From Pseudopithomyces maydicus (Eukaryota > Ascomycota > Dothideomycetes > Pleosporales > Didymosphaeriaceae): a stretch of 64,000 nt of DNA. Below the pieces are notes generated by a model. That model had not been told where the DNA came from and did no database searches. It worked only from the letters and a program-made list of their open reading frames with translations. The translations under genes and the position numbers were made by a program. This document shows, one piece after another, positions 10,574 to 22,507 of this stretch. The first letter of the stretch is position 1, and the number at the start of each line of letters is the position of its first letter. Location of the stretch: assembly GCA_026873275.1 (NCBI GenBank), contig JANTUC010000001.1, positions 1,116,001-1,180,000 of the forward strand, given 5' to 3'.

Positions 10574-12265
10574 TCAGTAGGCGTACAGCATGTGGTATCC
10601 ACTATGAAGGACATCCAGACCCAAGTTCGAGGTGGCTACATTGGGGAGAGTATTCAAGTTGCCCTTGGCAGACAAATGTTTTAGCCGATCTACAGCATAA
10701 CCTCTCATAGCCGATGGGACAAGAGATTCCGCTTTTACGACTGACAGGGATGCAAGAAGAGTAGCAACGTGAGCTTCGTGAGATACTTGTATGCCGATCT
10801 TGTCATACTCGACAGGGCTGAGGATCTGGGGCACGCTGGCACAAATAGTAGCTGCAGCTCTCGCAATCTCTTGTTCTGCCTGTCTTAAAGCTGACATACG
10901 GTCCTCAGGTTTCGGAAACTTCGTCGGGGGAATTGAGAAAGAGTCTTGTGAATTATGCTTTGGAGTTGAATACGAATTACCATACATGCATTCCACATCC
11001 GTGCGGCATGGGGATGTTGGAACTGATGGATCGTATGTCCGTATGTCTCCCACCCGGATTTTGGTTTATCATGAGATACCGCCAATTGTGTGTATTGATA
11101 ATCCAGAGGCAGCTCTTTGGTGTATTGTATCACATTTCGATCGAGCATAAGAGCTTTCGTCAATCTGGCTTCTGGATGCATGTCGTCATCCCACAGCAAA
11201 CAAGGTGATGATGCAACTTGGCCAATTATTTCAACAAAAGTTGACTTGGGGGTTCTATGTTGGAAGGTATCTGCTATAGATATGAGATCCAGCATTTCTG
11301 GTAGCATGGACACTCTGCGAACCATAGTGTCGAAGCACAGGATTGAGCAGACTTGGTCGAAAAGCCTACGACCTAATTTGCTAGCGAACTGTCCTTCTCC
11401 ACGTAGTCGAAGCAGCGCAACAGCCCCGGCAGTGTGTTTTGCCCAATCTTTCGATACACCTGTTATCTGACAGGAAAGAGCTTCGTATAGACCTAGAAGA
11501 AGGACGGAGACCAGAGTACTGTCTCGAATGGCAGTGTTTGGATGCCTCAGGGCAATGTTCGTATTAGATAATGCAGTCGCATACACATTTCTTGAAGCAG
11601 CCAATATCCGAAAATCCTTGAGCTTACAAGCGGCCATAGCTAATGACGCTGCTTGTATCTGAGGGCACAGGGAAATTTCCAGTGCCTCGCTTGAAGATAT
11701 ATCTGTTAGATAGTCGTAAGGACTTTGCGGGATATAGGAAGACATGAACTCGGCAAGGGAGATGGTGACCAGTTGCAATGACGGGCTGTATGTCAGCACT
11801 CCCGTAGCCATGTCCGGCTCGAATCTCTTGAACTGTGCAGAAGCCGCCAAAGCGAGACCGGAAGGACGAGTTGAAGCTTTTGTTGTTTTGTGCGACTTCC
11901 GCTCATAGCTCGCTCTTGCTTTGGTCATGACATGGTAGCTCTGATCACGATAAGCGTGCTCTAGAGGATCTGGGTAGAGCGGACAGGGAATGTTCATTCG
12001 TGCGCACTGGCCGCAACCTTTGGGTTTTTTGTCACACTGTAGGTACTTAGCATTTGAGTGTATGGTTGTATCGGGAACCCCTTAGATGCACACTTGTGAA
12101 GCCACACGACTGCACATGTGGATCTAGGGGACGATATGGGGAAGGGTCCGGTAGGTAGCAGCATTCGAAAATACCGTGGTGACACTACTGGCTTCTGCCA
12201 CGTACCTTGGTTCGTCTCCCGCGACATGCGAAGCAAGCCATGGATGGCCGTCCTAGAAATACCAT
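10574..12265 (-). CDS. Zn2Cys6 transcription factor (apparent 1-nt frameshift)
   Basis: Exon 1, 12206-12265, encodes 20 residues ending in CFACRGRRTK. A 169-nt intron (GTACGT..CAG) follows, and exon 2 opens at 12036 with CDKKPKGCGQCARMNIPC. Together these give a complete binuclear zinc cluster, C-x2-C-x6-C-x6-C-x2-C-x6-C, for DNA binding. The rest is a fungal-specific TF domain (LLLGLYEAL; ARMWNACMVIRIQL; TICASVPQ near the C-terminus). The frame breaks at a run of five G (10926-10930; C on the coding strand). One more base there joins ...HKTLSQFP to PTKFPKPEDRMSALRQAEQE and the conserved tail, stop at 10574. Without it the protein stops at 10885. A single missing base is likelier than decay because both halves are conserved. 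It lies upstream of the MFS gene on the same strand; target genes are unknown. Confidence 0.82.
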
Positions 12266-13402
12266 GGTGCACAATTGGTCTCCGCTCGACTCCTGTATGT
12301 TCGTCACAGCGCGTGGGTCATAAGTCTCACATCAAATGACAGGATGATCAAGGCGGTCGTTGTTGTTTTCAACCGCGGCACCCGGCACTTGCCGAGGGCG
12401 GATGCTGACATGATGAAAGGAGGATCCTTATCGATAAAACGATCGCCCGGAAAGCTGCACCCGACAAACCATGCCGGATCTGCCGCTTGCTCTGACAAGC
12501 CTACGACAAACCGGCATAGTGCTGATCCGACGTACTTACGTACATACATACGGTATGTAGGTAGCTCCCTTGCAGTGCGTGTTGATAACGAGGCTGATAT
12601 TACACACGACTTCTGCATTCGTCCAGGCCCACGCCTGTACATACATACCTCTCCGCCAATACATCATGACGTCTGGACTGGAAATCGAGCTCCTCCGAAT
12701 GCTCTCAACAGATGGGAGGGTTGATGCTCGACTAACAGTAGCATGTAGCATACATGCGCTTGCACGCAAACATGTTTGGGTCCATCAGGTCCACTGCACT
12801 TGGCACCGTTACTTACATTCACCATGTCGACCCTCCACATGTCTATGCCCGCTTTTCTACATGCCCAAGCAGTCAGTGGTTGCATGCTTGGAGTAGAAGT
12901 ACAGTACTGTCCAGCTGCGTCCCCTATTGTGCGCAAACAATTCGAGCTTTGACGCCGGCGGTCGTACGACTGTCGCGACTCAGTGCGCAAGCCACTCCAT
13001 CGACCAGTGCGCACACGACAGCGCCTACTGTACATGGTGCAAATTTGACCCGTGTCATTGCGAATTGTTTAACCAGGACGGCCCTCCGAGTAAGTATATG
13101 ACAGCGGGGGCTTCTCAAGCGATCTGCAGGCCCCGCCTCTCCAGAAAACCGGGAATGGCTATTTTCATCGACTTCGGGCACAAACATTTCTGGGTTTTCC
13201 ATGTCTTGCTGCGTACACTACGGTTTCATAACTCGTCATACTGCAACTATTGTTTTGTGTGGCCTTTAGTCCTAGCGTAGACATCGGCCCACCCCTGAAT
13301 TGCTAGGCCAGCCTCCGCGCGACACTTAGCAAGCTGAGATTTCTCACTCGATCTATTCGGTACCTTGAGTTAATATCGTCGCATTGATTTCGCATCCAAG
13401 AG
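12266..13402. other. Gene-free stretch with TACGTACATAC-type repeats
   Basis: 1.1 kb between the divergent Zn2Cys6 and HET-family genes. It holds short alternating TACGTACATACATAC runs near 12531-12560 and 12640-12650. No convincing open frame or RNA gene. Confidence 0.45.
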
Positions 13403-14347
13403 ATGCAGGCGGAGTGGAACTCTCTGGTCAAAGTTACCATCCAGGACTTTCCGGATACACCAAGAACTGGAGACGGCCTCTGCCGTGAATGTTACGAATC
13501 CTGCGGGCCCATCGGAGCTAGGCGCAAGGTACCGCGCATATCTAGGCTGAGGATCTCTGGTAAAAGCTGCCCTGGCTGTCGCACCCGTCTCGACTTCATT
13601 GCAGCTGCGCATCGCCAAGACAGCAGACCCATTTCGTTGACAAATCCTGAGGACATCCGGAGAAGCTGGGTGTATTGGGTCAACGAGTACAGCCGTGCAA
13701 AACAAGACAAGAACGAAGAGCAGGCTACCACACTTCTTAGCTTGATCGCTTTCGTACAGGAGTTGAAGAAAGACGAGCCACTGTTGGGGTTATGGAAGGA
13801 TGAGATAGCAGAAGGTTTGTTGTGGGAACGAGGAGTTTGGGACGAACCAGCTGGGCGGAAAAGAATCGCACCATTTCCTTCGTGGACGTGGATGAGCTTG
13901 CCGGGGGCTGTGCAGTATCCGAACTTCTGCCTCGAGTCCAAGGAAGTCGAGCTTATCCATCCCCGCATCTGCTGGTCAAATCAACCCCTCAGTTCAACCC
14001 TTGAGATCGCCGAGCTCCTCCTCCGCGGGAAAGTCTTCAAGGGAACATTAACATACCATGGTCGAGAATCACCCGAATCTTCGCTTTACCTTGATATGGG
14101 CGACTCCAAAGTGCCTCTTTTCGAACGCGTGGACATTCCAGATTCGTATCACGACAATACAACAGTGCGACTGATTCTCGTCGGAGGCACCGCACACCAC
14201 TGGTTCTTTCTAATCGCATGTGTGGTCAATCCCGAAAGAAATCCTTATGTCAGGATTGGTCGGGCGTACAGCCCATGTAACCGCACCTTCAAGAAGCTAA
14301 AGGACCACTTTGCTACAGTAGATTCGCAAATCTTTACCCTGCGATGA
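13403..14347 (+). CDS. HET-family protein lacking the HET core (remnant)
   Basis: 314 aa, one exon. HET proteins of filamentous fungi trigger cell death after fusion of incompatible hyphae. The C-terminal half matches the region that follows a HET domain: a YSRAKQDK segment, a LLGLWKDEIAEGLLWERGVW box, then APFPSWTWMSLPGAVQYP. The first 70 residues resemble the Cys-rich N-terminus of such proteins (LCRECYESC...SGKSCPGCRTRLDFI). The roughly 200-300 residues normally between them, with the core motifs (the YxALSYxWG type and the D..CI.Q...DW type), are absent. The frame stays open across the join. This looks like an internal deletion, but a short regulatory paralogue is possible. No upstream exon restoring the core was found in 12.3-13.4 kb. 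The start is the first ATG of the frame. Confidence 0.6.
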   Translation: MQAEWNSLVKVTIQDFPDTPRTGDGLCRECYESCGPIGARRKVPRISRLRISGKSCPGCRTRLDFIAAAHRQDSRPISLTNPEDIRRSWVYWVNEYSRAKQDKNEEQATTLLSLIAFVQELKKDEPLLGLWKDEIAEGLLWERGVWDEPAGRKRIAPFPSWTWMSLPGAVQYPNFCLESKEVELIHPRICWSNQPLSSTLEIAELLLRGKVFKGTLTYHGRESPESSLYLDMGDSKVPLFERVDIPDSYHDNTTVRLILVGGTAHHWFFLIACVVNPERNPYVRIGRAYSPCNRTFKKLKDHFATVDSQIFTLR

Positions 14348-15756
14348 CACGTTCAACTCCACTCGTGGATCTGCTGCAGGGTTGAGATGTCGTTTCAGCG
14401 ATAACGGATCCTGATGAGTTTTCTCAGCGTGTCCGACACTCAACTACATCACGGCTAATGCGTTTCGTCCACGCGGAAGACTTGCGAGGTGTAGCACGAT
14501 CAAAGTTCAGCGCAGAAGGATCAGGGGCTTATTTGAGGAACAAGAGAGCGGATGATTTCGCATATTCCGTACGCTTGTCACGGATGTGACTGTCTCACGG
14601 CCGTAAATGATGACCTCGGGATACGGCAATCTAGCGCCAAAGTGCCTGGTGTGGAGGTCACAAGGCTGAATTGTGGAATTGAGCAACTTCCGCATTCTGC
14701 AGGCGAGGTTGCTCATAGATGCGATACCACGGACAGATCACGAGACATAATACGCTCTCCGTCTACGGGAGGTGATCGGCAGGACGAACTGCGGCATGTA
14801 CGGTTCACGCGGGACGCCCACCTTTCTCATGCACTGCGACTCCATCAGACATCCACAAACACCATGAGACAGTCCCTATGAGTGGTGCTTCACCTGATGA
14901 GGTTGATTACCGGGCCTCACGTTGAGGTTGCACATGGCATTACCAGAATAGGAAGGTATCGTCGAAGGCTGGACTCCGGAAACCCCCAGCAAACTCCGCC
15001 CAATCGCCAATCAGTTTGGTTTTGTTCCTGCAGCTTTAGACTGAGACTTTCGCGTTAGATAAGGCTCTAGGCCGAGTAATAGTAATATCCCATTGGTCCG
15101 CCGATCATGGATTTCTGGGCTTTAGATACAAGTAGGGCAACAGGGCTGGCCCTCCCACACCACAACTAAATAGCTTACCATAATGCTTCACACACATACA
15201 TTCACGTACACGTCAGTTCTGAGTTATTTCCATGTTCTTGCCACTATATCAAAGTTTCTAACCACCAACTCATAATCCGACTTGCGCCGCGGATGCACTC
15301 TGAAAAATCGTACTAGGGTGGAGCTCGGTCATGTCAACTTTGCGATTACTATCTGCCGAGTGACTGGCTATAGGCGGGTGGTATTAACTACGATCTCACC
15401 CCTGATCCCAACGCTCGCCGGCCCATGTCTATCACAAGTCTTAACGCCAAGTTACATTCACTCTCACCCTCGCATCATTAGGTAGGTGGTCACGTAGCAT
15501 CATATCCATTGTTGTAGACCACAGCGCTTCATCAGCCAATCCGTGATCATCGCAACCCAACTCCTCCCGGCGCCTCTGTAATATACACAAATGGTCATGC
15601 TCAATAGGCCCGGTGCCTAGATTGATGTGTCTGGCCCATGTCACGGGCAAAGTATAAAGATCGCTCTCATCAATCAATGTGGAGTGAACTATGAGCATCG
15701 AAATTTCCTATTAATTTGACTGATACCTACTTCTTTTCGCTGTACATACTTTCGTC
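14348..15756. other. Gene-free stretch upstream of the class III chitinase
   Basis: 1.4 kb with only short, motif-free open frames on both strands. It presumably contains the 3' end of the HET-family transcript and the chitinase promoter. I see no repeat family or RNA gene. Confidence 0.45.
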
Positions 15757-17007
15757 ATGGGTGTACTATCAACTCTCTCGGTGGCCTTAGCCGCAGTTGC
15801 GTCCGTTCATGCCGCATACAGCGCGACAAGCAAATCAAACGTCGTCCTCTATTGGGGTCAGAACTCTGCTGGACAGCAAAGCACGCAGAGTCGATTATCA
15901 ACTTACTGTGCTGGTGAGTCGTTTCTATTTCTAATCATCTCCATCAAGCTAATTGGAACGTAGACTCAAATGTTGACGTAGGTTTCAGGGTGTAGCCTCA
16001 AGCTACACTGTTGCTAATCTTACTCAAGGTTCTACTTCTCTCTTTCTTACTTCGCTTCAGTGGTACTGGAGGTCAGCCGGTGATGAACTTTGCCAATCAG
16101 GGCGACAAGTGCACTCTGTTCTCCGGCACGGAGACCTTCTCTTGTCCTGAGATTGAGTAAGCCACGCCTTCCCTGTAGTAGTTCATGTTCAAGAACACTA
16201 TACATCCTTGTTCTTCTTCGTGAACCTGTCAGAGGTCCCTTTTGTGGCTCTTGCCGTACCTAGGTACTCAGCTGACCTTTTAACAGGGCAGATATCAAAA
16301 CCTGCCAAGCTCAAGGAAAGACCATCATGCTCTCCATCGGAGGTGACTCTTACACAGAAGGTGGTTTCACCTCCGCCGATGCCGCCACCGCCGGCGCGGA
16401 CAAGATATGGGCCATGTTTGGACCGGTCCAGAGCGGGAACAGCGCCCTTCGTCCCTTCGGTGCCGCTGTCCTAGACGGCTTCGATTTCGACTTCGAAGCT
16501 AACACATCCAACATGGCCGTCTTCGGTAATAGGCTCCGAACACTCATGAACAGCGCAGGTGGGAAGAAGTATTACCTTAGTGCCGCGCCTCAATGCCCCT
16601 ACCCGGACTGGTACACACAAGACATCCTCAACAATGTGCCTTTGGACTGGGTCAACGTTCAGTTCTACAACAACGGGTGCGGTGCATCTTCTTATGTTCC
16701 TGGCGCGACTGATCAGTGGAATTTCAACTTCAACCAATGGGATGCTTGGGCAAAGGCTTCGAAGAACCCTTCCGCCAAGGTCCTTCTTGGAGTCCCTGCC
16801 AACACTGGTGCTGGCAGAGGATACCTTTCACCAAGCGCATTGCAGCCAGTCATTCAATACAGTTCGCAGTGGTCGAGCTTTGGCGGCGTCATGATGTGGG
16901 ACGCGTCTCAGGCCTGGACCAACTCTGGGTTTGTCTCCAGCGTGAAGAGTATACTGAGGGGTCTAGGTAAGAGGGAGATGAGATGGGGCGCACGCAAGCA
17001 GGAGTAA
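15757..17007 (+). CDS. Secreted GH18 endochitinase, class III (plant/fungal type)
   Basis: Four exons: 15757-15913, 15964-15977, 16029-16156, 16287-17007 (introns of 50, 51 and 130 nt). The second exon is only 14 nt (encoding DSNVD). 339 aa. A signal peptide occupies about residues 1-19. The mature domain starts NVVLYWGQNSAG, as in class III chitinases. SIGGDSYTEGGF is the SxGG motif and DGFDFDFE carries the catalytic DxxDxDxE glutamate. PQCPYPDWY, VQFYNNGC and GGVMMWDASQA are conserved barrel elements. It hydrolyses beta-1,4-linked chitin outside the cell or in the wall. No chitin-binding module or GPI signal is visible. The C-terminus is short and basic. All four splice junctions keep the frame and use standard GT/AG sites. 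Confidence 0.93.
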
Positions 17008-19077
17008 GCTCTGTATCTTGAGTCCGCCGACCTGGTTGATGCCGCAATATCGCCTCACCAGTTCGCTTCATGTATATATTTTCTAGTGGCACCGTTCGAT
17101 TCTTGTTTATACTTGGAACAGTCTTGTTGGAGTTTACTCTGCAACACATGTACGGTCGTTTTCACTCTTTCTTTGGATAGGTACAATCCGGTCAATTCGT
17201 TACAAATCTATGATTACAGATGCTCATATACACATATGCACAGCTAAACGTGACACTGAAGGTCGTCTGTACCATACTAGACGACGGAACATAGACTTGT
17301 GAACAATCGAAAGGCTTAATTACCAGTAGGCACAACCCTTCGTCTTCCCCAAGCTAATAATTTCTTTTTCGAGCTACTATACTGTGTGCGTCCAGTTGGA
17401 AATTCAAAAGTAACTTGTTCAAGATATGTTTACTCTACTCCACATATTGCTTGGCTGTTCAATACTTTTACATCTAAGCATGCGATCAGTAGATGACATT
17501 CTGCAGCATTTCCAGCATAGATAAGTCTATCCAGATTTCTGCCATGGCCAGCTTGAAACTTGATGTGTTTACCGTATTGTCTTGAATGGGCCTTTCCGGG
17601 ATCTCGGTAATATCTGGGGGTATATATTTCTGAAGACCGATGGGTTCAGTGATAATAGGAGTCTCAAGACGAGCGGAGAATTGGGCTTTCTAAACATTGT
17701 GAGAGAAGAACATACATGTGCTGAACGGAAAGCCGGAAAGAAGCTTTGTCAGATGCGACGGGCCGAAGGTGACGAGAACTACTTAGCGTCTTTTTACCCC
17801 TGACGCTCCACTTCCGCGGTGCCTCCCGCATCCTCGGCCGTATCTCCACAGCGCACCGCCTCCAAATCTCTCATGCAAATGCTTCGTGTAAGCCACATTT
17901 TCTTATCACGACTTAGCGGTCAGTCCGATCGGAAAGAAACGCCACAGGCTGCGGGTTCTTTTCATCATCGCCACATTCATAGGGTAGACAGAAGTCGTTG
18001 GCCGTCGCTCCGCCCGTCGCCAATCTCCGCGGACTGATCAGCGATATGCACCCTCTCTCTGATAGCTGATCGCTTGTTGGTATCCTTTCAGCCGTTGCTA
18101 CCATCTGATTCGTGTTGGAACGGCCTGTGGCGATAGAACGCAGACGTCGAGCTCCCGCCTCGATTAGGAGCTACCCAAACGTTGAGCATAATCGGTCTGA
18201 CAGAGATCCTTCAGCCTGTACCTCGGAACGGTAGCTGAGCAATTCCGCCCAATAACGATTAATGAATGACCGCTTAATACCGACCTCGGACGAGTTGCAT
18301 ATCTGATTTTCGCCGCCTCCGCAAATGTAATTTCAACATCCCTGTATATGGACCCCCAATTGCATGCGGCCTGGCCATGGCTGCAGTGAACGTGATGCGC
18401 CTCATCCTACCCACTGGCGATCTTCGAATCAACACATTGACGATCTCCATGTTCCGTGCAAACCACAACGGCCAGATCGATGGATGCAAGCTTGGCTGTA
18501 TAAGCGAGTCTTGACTCGATGATAGAATTTCTCCATTCCTCTGGTGTGTTCGCCGTTGGAACACTAGGCTGGATATAGCAGGTCAGCCCCATACATGGTG
18601 CGCGCGACATGCCCTCTCTTCGATTCTGCCTTTAGCTGCACCCGTAATCTCGGTGGTATTCATGTACCTGCATATCAGATAACGACAGCCATGGCGAAGC
18701 TTACCTTGGCGGCGCCCATCCTGCCTGTTAAGCCTAAGATTCACCACGCAACCCTTGTCCATAACACTCTCCACCTTCCTATTTTGTCCTCCGCCTCGCT
18801 TCCGGTATACAGGTCTCACATTCTGCGCACCTGTGTCGCGCGTGCTTTAGATTGTTACCTTTCTCATCGGGTGTAGTCATACGTCTCTTCAGCCATACTA
18901 TGGCGAAATCTGTAGGCGCCATGCTGGGGCCAGATCACGCTGTTTCGCGTTTGCCGGGTCATATGGGTATATAAACAACTTATAGCTCCCGGTTGGTTAT
19001 TCTTCATCCAACGCGGATCCACGAGGCCTTCGTTCACTCCTTGTTTCCTTTGCTTTCCATCTGCAGTGTTGCCCATC
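17008..19077. other. Gene-free stretch upstream of the subtilase
   Basis: 2.1 kb. Short open frames on both strands lack motifs. The only feature I can support is a TATA box next to the subtilase (18968-18975). Confidence 0.45.
18968..18975 (+). promoter_or_regulatory. TATA box for the subtilase gene
   Basis: TATATAAA, about 110 bases before the subtilase ATG at 19078 and correctly oriented. A consensus match only; the transcript start is not known. Confidence 0.45.
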
Positions 19078-21800
19078 ATGGTGCATTGGACGTCCTTCCT
19101 TCCCATTCTTGGGGGCGCATTTTCTGCCGCAGCTGCTGCCCCTCAATTGAGCCCACAGCTCAGGTGGTGCCAGGTGCTTATATTGTCGAGTTGGCAGATA
19201 ACCATGTATGCAAATATCTCTCAAATAACAATGTGGATAACTAACATGACTAGGATTCGGATTCTTTCTACAAAACGCTTGGTAGCGACGATGTCGCCGT
19301 CAACCACCGCCTCAAGCTCGACTACAAGCTCTTCAAGGGCACCTCGTTCCAGCTGAAAAATGTGTCGGACGTAGACGCTGCCGCAGCCAAGATCGCCAAC
19401 ATGGACATCGTCAAGCAAATCTGGCCTGTCCGTGTTTTCCACGTGCCCAACGACGAGGTCATCTGGAAAGGCACCGATCGCAACCTTGCTCAGGCCGCAC
19501 TGTCAAAGCGACAATCTGGAGAGAACTCAACCGATACCTTCTCGACTCACGTCATGACGCAAGTTGACAAGCTTCGCGCGCAGGGCATCACCGGAAAGGG
19601 TACCAAGATTGCCGTTATCGACACGGGAATAGATTATTTGCATCCAGCATTGGGTGGTGGATTCGGTGCTGGGCATTTGGTTGCATACGGCACTGACCTT
19701 GTTGGCGATAACTACAGCGGATTCAACACTCCCGTGCCGGATGATGACCCGATTGACGAGTGCGAAGGTCACGGAAGCCACGTCGCTGGTATCATTGCAG
19801 CCCAGACAAATCCTCTCGGTTTCACTGGTGCAGCTCCTGACGTCACACTTGGAGCGTACCGAGTCTTTGGTTGCGGTGGTTCCGCTGGTAACGATGTGCT
19901 GATTGCTGCGTACAATCAGGCTTTCGAAGATGGTAGTGATATTATCACTGCTTCTATTGGTGGAGCTTCTGGATGGACAGAGGACCCTTGGGCCGTGGCT
20001 GTTTCGCGCATTGTTGAACAGGGCGTTCCATGCCTTGTATCTGCTGGTAACGATGGTGACCATGGCCTGTTTTACGCCAGCACGGCGGCAAACGGCAAGG
20101 GCGTAACGGCTATCGCTTCGATCGACAATACCGAATCACCCCAGGTGCTTGTCTCCGGAGAGTACAGTACCGACAACTCATCGACCGAACAATTCAAATG
20201 GACTGCTGGCTCCCCATTGGACTGGGGTAACGTCACTCTCCCACTTTGGAATGTGAACAACAACGTAAACGACACCGCGAACGGATGTGATCCGTACCCC
20301 GAAGATACGCCCGACCTCTCCAAATATATTGTGTTGATTCGCAGAGGTTCGTGCACATTTGTGCAAAAGGCTACCAATGCTGCTGCCAAGGGAGCCAAGT
20401 ACCTGATGTTCTACAACAACGTCAATGGGTAAGTGCAAACATTAAACCGTGTGCACATAATCTAACCACTTGATAGGCTCATCTCCGTTACCGCTGCTGT
20501 AGATGGTATTGTAGGTGTAGGCATGGTGACCGCAGAGTTGGGTGGAGAGTGGGTCGCTGCCCTCAAGAGTGGCACAACCGTCACCCTCGAAATCACTGAC
20601 CCCAAGACTGCCGCCCCTGCTTTCATTAGCAACCCCAACCTTGTATCTGGTGGGTTTGCTAGTACCTATACTTCTTGGGGCCCAACATTCGAGGCCGACG
20701 TCAAGCCTCAACTCGCAGCACCAGGTGGCCAGATTTTGTCCACCTACCCACGAGCTCTTGGTGCTTATGCTGTTCTCTCTGGCACGTCCATGGCATGCCC
20801 TCTTGCAGCTGCTATCACTGCTCTAGTGGCTGAGGTCCGCGGCACGTTCGATCCCACCGAGCTCGAGAATGTCCTTTCGGCTACCGCTAACCCCAATCTA
20901 TTCAATGATGGTACAACAACTTTCCCCTACCTTGCACCCGTCGCACAGCAAGGCAGTGGGCTCCTTCAGGCTTATGACGCTGCGTACACTAAAGCTATTC
21001 TCAGCGTTTCCAGCATCTCTTTCAATGACACAGACAACCTTATCGAAACCACGAACTTTACCATCAAGAACACTGGTAAGGACGAAATCACCTTCTCCCT
21101 TGCCAACGTCGTTGCTGCATCTGGATACACCCTCGAAGATGGCACCATCTTCCCAGCTGCTTTCCCCAATGAGCTCGTCACCACAGGTGCCGAACTTACT
21201 TTTAGCGAGGACAAGGTCACCGTCCCCGCCGGTGGCGAGACTCCTGTCCAAGTCACAGTCGCACCGCCCACGCTTGACGGAAAGCGTCTCCCTGTGTACA
21301 GCGGCTACATTACCTTGAACGGCACCAGCGGCGATTCACTCAGCCTTCCCTACCTCGGTGTAGTCGGAAGCCTTCACGCTGCCACCGTCCTCAGCGCCGA
21401 CGACACTTATCTGACCCGCACCGATGATCCTAGCCTTAGCCCCATCCCTGGCAACCAGACCTTCACCATCCCCTCCAACAACGGCACTGCCCCTAACGGA
21501 ACCGTTTTCCCTCAGGTCTTTGTCGGCCTCGCGCTCGGAAGCCCGCTCGTCAAGGCCGAACTCCTCCCACAGACCGGCTACAACAGCTCTTCGCTTGGAA
21601 ACCTCTTCGGCTTCCCACAGGTGTACCAGGCGCGTGGAGGTGTTTCCAACTCATGGAACGGACAGCTTGAGGACGGCTCGTTCGCACCCGCAGGCACCTA
21701 CGCCATTAAAGTTAGTGCGCTGCACATCTTTGGCGATGCATCCGATGAGAAGGATTACGATACCAAGGAGACTGTTAGCTTCACTATCAAGTACGCTTAA
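19078..21800 (+). CDS. Secreted subtilisin-like serine protease (S8) with PA domain
   Basis: Exons 19078-19205, 19254-20428, 20477-21800 (introns of 48 nt each); about 875 aa. The ATG at 19078 gives a good signal peptide (MVHWTSFLPILGGAFSAAAA). The next conserved residues (PTAQVVPGAYIVELADNH) are in another frame. One extra C in the C4 run at 19139-19142 joins them. The catalytic triad is present: Asp in VIDTGIDYLHP, His in GHGSHVAGI, Ser in SGTSMACPLAAA, with the oxyanion Asn in SAGNDGDHG. A protease-associated domain is inserted before the Ser (RRGSCTFVQKATNAAAKGAK). A fibronectin-III-like C-terminal region follows, as in Vpr-type extracellular proteases. Several Asn-x-Ser/Thr sites suit a secreted enzyme. 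Probable role: extracellular protein digestion. Confidence 0.9.
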
Positions 21801-21948
21801 ATGGTGAGGATAATACATATACATAACTATTTATGACTTATGAAATGTAAATATTGCACATGGTTAATTTCGGTTCCTTATTTGTGGCCTTGATGTGAAC
21901 TGTGAACACGCACTGTCGCTCTCATTCTTTTCTTTGTTTGCAATTTTT

Positions 21949-22507
21949 TTACAATGCAGCTTTCGTGACATTGACCCACCCCGGCCGTTTTTCGGCGAAG
22001 AACTCTTGAGCTGGCTCAGGAGCTTCGTCGAATAGGCCGCCCTTGACGATAAGCATGGGGGTGTCTGGGCCCATGGCTGAATATACTGGGCTATATGATG
22101 ATTAGTCCTCTGGTGACGATCATGCAGTATTCCATTATAAAAGAGCTATTCACCTTCCACAGTTGCTGCAGAATGCTCGGTGGACCGTTTTTCCGCTATT
22201 GGTGTTGCTGTCCTGGTACGTTCTGAGATAACTTTTGGGATCATCGAGCTGGACGGCAGAGCGGTCGAGGACTATTGGGGTGATGATATTAACGGGCTGC
22301 TAGCATGAGGAGTATTCACATACAGTATACCACCGAGCAGAGGCCTGAGCCTGAGCGTCTGCAATTGGCACTGGCGACAGTCAATTATAAAGATATACAG
22401 GCAATTGTAAATAATATCACATACCAGTAACAAACAGCAGATTTCTGGGGCATCTGCTCAAGTGTCACAGTAATACCGGAGCAATTGCAGTGGCCCGTGG
22501 TCGGCAT
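21949..22507 (-). CDS. Small GFA-domain (CENP-V/GFA-like) zinc protein
   Basis: Four short exons that no single open frame reveals: 22425-22507, 22324-22370, 22154-22271, 21949-22090; introns of 54, 52 and 63 nt, all GT..AG. 129 aa. Assembled, the protein shows the zinc ligands of GFA proteins in order: GHCNCSGI near the N-terminus, VCYCANCRRSGSG, then AFCSNCGSPVYS. It closes with the usual GLFDEAPEPAQEFF and KRPGWV. The family includes glutathione-dependent formaldehyde-activating enzyme, but most fungal members have no proven substrate. No signal peptide, so probably cytosolic. It sits tail-to-tail with the subtilase, with only about 150 bases between stop codons. Confidence 0.85.

Noticed and set aside
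6495..12265. MFS gene plus Zn2Cys6 gene as a secondary-metabolite cluster
   Set aside because: No polyketide synthase, NRPS, terpene cyclase or tailoring enzymes adjoin them; two genes are not enough evidence.
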